Positions 61,201-64,000 of a stretch of 64,000 bases of DNA are shown in pieces. A model generated the notes under the pieces. That model saw nothing but the letters and a program-made list of their open reading frames with translations, searched no databases and was not told the origin of the DNA. Location: positions 310,001 to 374,000 of the forward strand of contig NZ_FUYY01000001.1 of the NCBI RefSeq assembly GCF_900168045.1. The letters run 5' to 3'. The DNA is from Salegentibacter holothuriorum (lineage in GTDB: Bacteria; Bacteroidota; Bacteroidia; Flavobacteriales; Flavobacteriaceae). A program made the position numbers and the translations under genes. How positions within the stretch are numbered: position 1 is the first letter of the stretch; each line of letters opens with the position of its first letter.

Positions 61201-62634
61201 TATCTGAATTACTTTATTTGGATTTTGCTTACATTTAACTACGGTTTTCTCGAGCTTTTCGTGATCGCTTTCTATAACAGTGGTTAAACAACTTTTGCCA
61301 ATCAAAGTATCTTCTTTTATAACCCAGTGAAAATCTATTTCATATTTTTTATTGTAATAAGTGTATCTTCCTTCAGTATCTGTTCTAATCACATAATTGG
61401 TTTGTGATTCTAATAGGTTTCTTTGTCTGGACTCATTTAGTTGAAGAGCCTCATAAGCCAATTTTTCCTGGGTAACGTCCATTACTATACAGTCCCAAAT
61501 TACGCTTCCATCTGAAAACTTATGAGGGGAACCAACACTCCTATTCCACCTAATTCCTTTTTCTGGATGCTTCACACGCCACTCATGAGACCATACACTT
61601 AAATTCGTGGCAGAATCTGAAATGCTTTGTTTAAGCAATTCCGAATCTGCTTCGTGAAATAACTCCCAAACTTTATCATTATCTCTAAATGCCTCCCTGG
61701 ATGAAACACCCCAAATATCTATAGATCCTTCGCTAACATACATCAATTCATCTTCCCCATTAGGTTTAAGCTTATACCTAAATACAACTCCCGGAATGTT
61801 ACTATTTATACTTTCAAGTCTTGTTTCAGCCAGCTTGCGTGAAGTAATATCTTGAGTAGCCCCATAAATACGAACACATTTCCCGGCTTTAAATTCAGTT
61901 TTACCAGTTGCTCTTATCCATTTATCTTTTTTTCTAGCAGTAGTGATTTCTAACTCTAGATCAAAACCTTCTCCAGTTTCAATGGCTTTTGAGACCGCAT
62001 TTTTTATAGTATTTTGATCCCTGGTAGTTTTATAAAAATCTATAGCAGCATCTAATTTTGGTTTAAAATTCTGGGGTACTTCATGTATTTCCTTGACCAT
62101 ACTGGACCAATACACGGTATCACGTTCTAAATCAAATTCCCAGCTACCAATTTGGGCAACTTCCTGGGTCTCTTTTAATAGCTTCTCATTTCTCTGGAGA
62201 CTTTTTAACGAAGCCTGCTCTTTCTCCTTAATGCCTATTGTTTCAGTAACATCACGAAACCTTTGTAAAATTAATTTTGAATCTCCGTTATTATTAATAG
62301 GAATACTATCTACTTCCCAAACTTTAGACTGGGAAATTCCGGTTTTAGTATCATAAAGCTTATACCTAAGTTCTAATATATGATCTGGTTTGCCAGATTC
62401 TAAGGCTTTTTCTAAAGATTTTCTAAGTATAGTTTTAAATTCCTGCCCGAGGGTTTGTTTGTTAAAGAAATCAAATAGGTCATTTCCTAAGAGCTGACTC
62501 TTTGTTACCCCCATTTTTTCTTCAAAAGAAAGATTTACCTCTAGTATTATAAATTCTTTCAAAACCGGCTTCAATAAAAGGCAGCTATCTGGAAAGGAAT
62601 GAAATATTTCCTCTAATTGATTAGGGTTTATCAT
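58297..62634 (-). CDS. Multi-PAS/GAF sensor histidine kinase
   Basis: 1445 residues from ATG 62634 ([14 protein letters not shown]; upstream frame is hydrophobic without a good signal). No membrane segments, so the kinase is probably soluble. Layout: PAS domains at about 5-130, 155-275, 275-395, 400-520, 525-645 and 650-770, a GAF-like domain about 775-935, and two more PAS domains about 940-1060 and 1070-1190. Then a HisKA domain ([19 protein letters not shown], with the phosphoacceptor His) about 1215-1285 and a HATPase domain ([50 protein letters not shown]) about 1320-1440. PAS C-terminal (PAC) motifs are repeated. It ends 101 bases from the response-regulator gene. Confidence 0.9.
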   Translation of the reverse strand: [1445 protein letters not shown]

Positions 62635-62840
62635 TATAAATGGGGTTATGAGGCTTAAGGTTTTTAATAAAAAATTATTCTTGCTTAAAATACTAAAATC
62701 TACGAAATTATTAAATTTTCCCTGACAAAATAGTAGCAAAGTTGAAGCTAATAATTTTGATTTTTGCTACGAAAAAGTTAGTTTTTAAACTAGACTAAAG
62801 ATAGGAATTTCCTGAAACGAATAAGATATACCTTAAACCT

Positions 62841-62878
62841 AAAAAAGATCCTGCTTTAATTAAAACAGGATCTTTTTT
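62841..62878 (-). terminator. Intrinsic terminator, likely for the ferredoxin gene
   Basis: AAAAAAGATCCTG (62841-62853) pairs with CAGGATCTTTTTT (62866-62878). On the minus strand it lies downstream of the ferredoxin gene, with repeat copy 5 between them. The 356-base gap 62635-62990 holds these two elements and the upstream region of the kinase gene. Confidence 0.85.
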
Positions 62879-62883
62879 AATAA

Positions 62884-62990
62884 TTTAAAGCAAACTACTT
62901 CGTAGCAAGCCCACTAAGCATTAAATGGAAAAATATCGGATATCGAGGCAAGCCTCGGAATATGCTAATCTCGATTAAATAGTAAACCAA
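62884..62990 (+). repeat. GAGGCAAGCC repeat family, copy 5
   Basis: AAAGCAAACTACTTCGTAGCAAGCCCACTAAGCATTAAA (62886-62924) and ATATCGAGGCAAGCCTCGGAATA (62938-62960), then CTCGATTAAATAGTAAA (62970-62986). The order and spacing match copy 4 closely. It lies between the ferredoxin stop and the terminator. Confidence 0.8.
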
Positions 62991-63344
62991 TTATTCGTTT
63001 TCGTGCATAAATTTTTGTTTCCCAAGTAATTCTTCCACACTCTCTACGTGTTCATCATCAGGTACGCAGCAATCTACGGGACAAACCGCAGCACATTGTG
63101 GCTCTTCGTGAAATCCTTGACATTCTGTACACTTATCGGGCACAATATAATAGATCTCATCACTAACAGGTTCTTGTGCCTCATTAGCGTCTGCTTCTTT
63201 TCCATTAGGTAATACTATATTTCCTTCTAAATCTGTACCATCGGCATAACGCCAATCGTCTGCACCCTCATAAATAGCAGTATTTGGGCATTCGGGCTCG
63301 CAGGCTCCGCAATTAATGCATTCATCTGTTATAACAATTGCCAT
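62991..63344 (-). CDS. Dicluster 4Fe-4S ferredoxin
   Basis: 117 residues with two iron-sulfur motifs. The first is [15 protein letters not shown] (cysteines near 11, 14, 17, 21). The second is [24 protein letters not shown], with a 6-residue insertion between the second and third cysteines, typical of the Bacteroidota/FdxA-like dicluster type. Between them is a negatively charged stretch ([18 protein letters not shown]). It carries electrons to low-potential partners. It is divergent from the acyl-CoA reductase gene, the arrangement seen in other Flavobacteriia. Confidence 0.92.
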   Translation of the reverse strand: MAIVITDECINCGACEPECPNTAIYEGADDWRYADGTDLEGNIVLPNGKEADANEAQEPVSDEIYYIVPDKCTECQGFHEEPQCAAVCPVDCCVPDDEHVESVEELLGKQKFMHENE

Positions 63345-63473
63345 AGCTTTATTTCTTTGTAAATTAATTAACTTAAAACTTATGTGGTATTTCCCAGGTA
63401 TTTTTAGGAGTTTGCCTGCTTAAGTTTTAATTTCGCGATACAAATTTAAAGCCATTGGCTATCATAACCAAAT

Positions 63474-64000
63474 ATGGAAATGACAATCGAAGAAAGAAAA
63501 TCATATTTTGTTGAAGTAGGAAAATTCCTGAGTCTATTTGGGGGTGAGACTAATAATTCAGTAAAAATTACACCACAAAGCGAAAGATTTTTTAATGAAT
63601 TAAATGATAAAATAGACCAGGCCATTCATTATAACGGTTGGTTTACACGCGAAAATGTGATTTTTTCACTTCAGCAGTGGAGCAAAGCGCTAACTACAAG
63701 CAATTTGGATACCTGGTTAAAATCTTATGAGTTTAGCCCGGAAAAACAAAAAACTGTAGCCATAGTAATGGCGGGAAATATTCCGCTAGTTGGATTTCAC
63801 GACTTTATTTCGGTTTTAATTTCAGGACATAAAGTCTTGGTAAAACAATCTTCTAACGATAAACAATTGTTACCGGTAATTGCCGAATTTTTAATAGATA
63901 TCGCTCCAGAATTCAAAAATCGAATAACATTTACAGAAGATAGACTGGGTGATTTTGATGCTGTTATCGCTACCGGAAGCAACAATACAGCACGTTATTT
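63474..64000 (+). CDS. Acyl-CoA reductase, N-terminal part (runs off the right edge)
   Basis: 175 residues are in the window. The start is ATG 63474 (a second in-frame ATG lies two codons later at 63480). The text MTIEERKSYFVEVGKFLSLF and the motif VAIVMAGNIPLVGFHDFISVL, with GHKVLVKQSSNDKQLLPVI, belong to the acyl-CoA/acyl-protein reductase family (LuxC-related, NADPH-dependent) of aldehyde dehydrogenase fold. The catalytic cysteine lies beyond the edge. Its neighbour is a ferredoxin gene on the other strand. Product aldehyde and further genes are not visible. Confidence 0.85.
   Translation, partial: MEMTIEERKSYFVEVGKFLSLFGGETNNSVKITPQSERFFNELNDKIDQAIHYNGWFTRENVIFSLQQWSKALTTSNLDTWLKSYEFSPEKQKTVAIVMAGNIPLVGFHDFISVLISGHKVLVKQSSNDKQLLPVIAEFLIDIAPEFKNRITFTEDRLGDFDAVIATGSNNTARY

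Overview
The window is a chromosomal segment from an AT-rich member of the Bacteroidota, most likely a marine-type Flavobacteriaceae. The signs are a type IX secretion (T9SS) sorting domain on a large surface protein, a TamB gene followed by a Bacteroidota-style TamA-like lipoprotein (TamL), promoter-like TAnnTTTG boxes, little use of Shine-Dalgarno sequences, and best-recognised proteins of Bacteroidota type (GreA/B-family factor, ParC/ParE, acyl-CoA reductase beside a dicluster ferredoxin). I see no rRNA, tRNA, CRISPR array, transposase or phage gene. Gene density is high and most genes are housekeeping.

Layout. 1-9.5 kb: the C-terminal part of an unrecognised protein cut by the left edge, a thioredoxin-fold protein, UspA, a secreted protein, uracil phosphoribosyltransferase, two oxidoreductases (zinc-less ADH type and Old Yellow Enzyme), a Crp/Fnr regulator and TamL. 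9.5-16.9 kb: TamB (1661 aa), an OmpA-family lipoprotein, a small charged protein and DoxX. 17.2-27.7 kb: the most interesting locus. It holds three small secreted DUF4402-type proteins, then a probable operon of a PapD-like periplasmic chaperone, a 1555-aa multidomain adhesin-like protein with lectin-like and T9SS sorting domains, a fourth DUF4402-like protein without the N-terminal extension, and an outer-membrane protein with usher-like features. I read it as a candidate chaperone-usher-like surface-fibre system of Bacteroidota, coupled to T9SS.

27.7-38 kb: GreA/B factor, SLC13-type transporter, glycosyltransferase, aspartate kinase divergent from an ACT-like protein, a beta-propeller protein, a glutamate-receptor-like potassium channel translationally coupled to a 3D-domain lipoprotein, and a Tat-exported Gfo/Idh/MocA oxidoreductase. 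38-46 kb: FKBP isomerase, OsmC, a three-gene RimK-like ATP-grasp / GCS2-like / N-formylglutamate amidohydrolase operon, M19 dipeptidase, DJ-1/PfpI protein, YihY and DinB proteins. 46.7-58 kb: PEP carboxylase, Lrp/AsnC regulator, an M14 carboxypeptidase divergent from an XRE regulator across an array of seven similar palindromes, a lipoprotein, and a tightly packed parE - membrane protein - parC - mscL operon. 57.8-64 kb: a single-domain response regulator, an eight-PAS histidine kinase, a dicluster ferredoxin and the start of an acyl-CoA reductase gene running off the right edge.

The intergenic spaces hold several dispersed palindromic repeat families (a GAGGCAAGCCTCGG family with five copies, a GTCATTCTGAA hairpin family with two copies, and a TTCTCGAT/TTCGAGTGAA family with two copies) and at least nine convincing intrinsic terminators.
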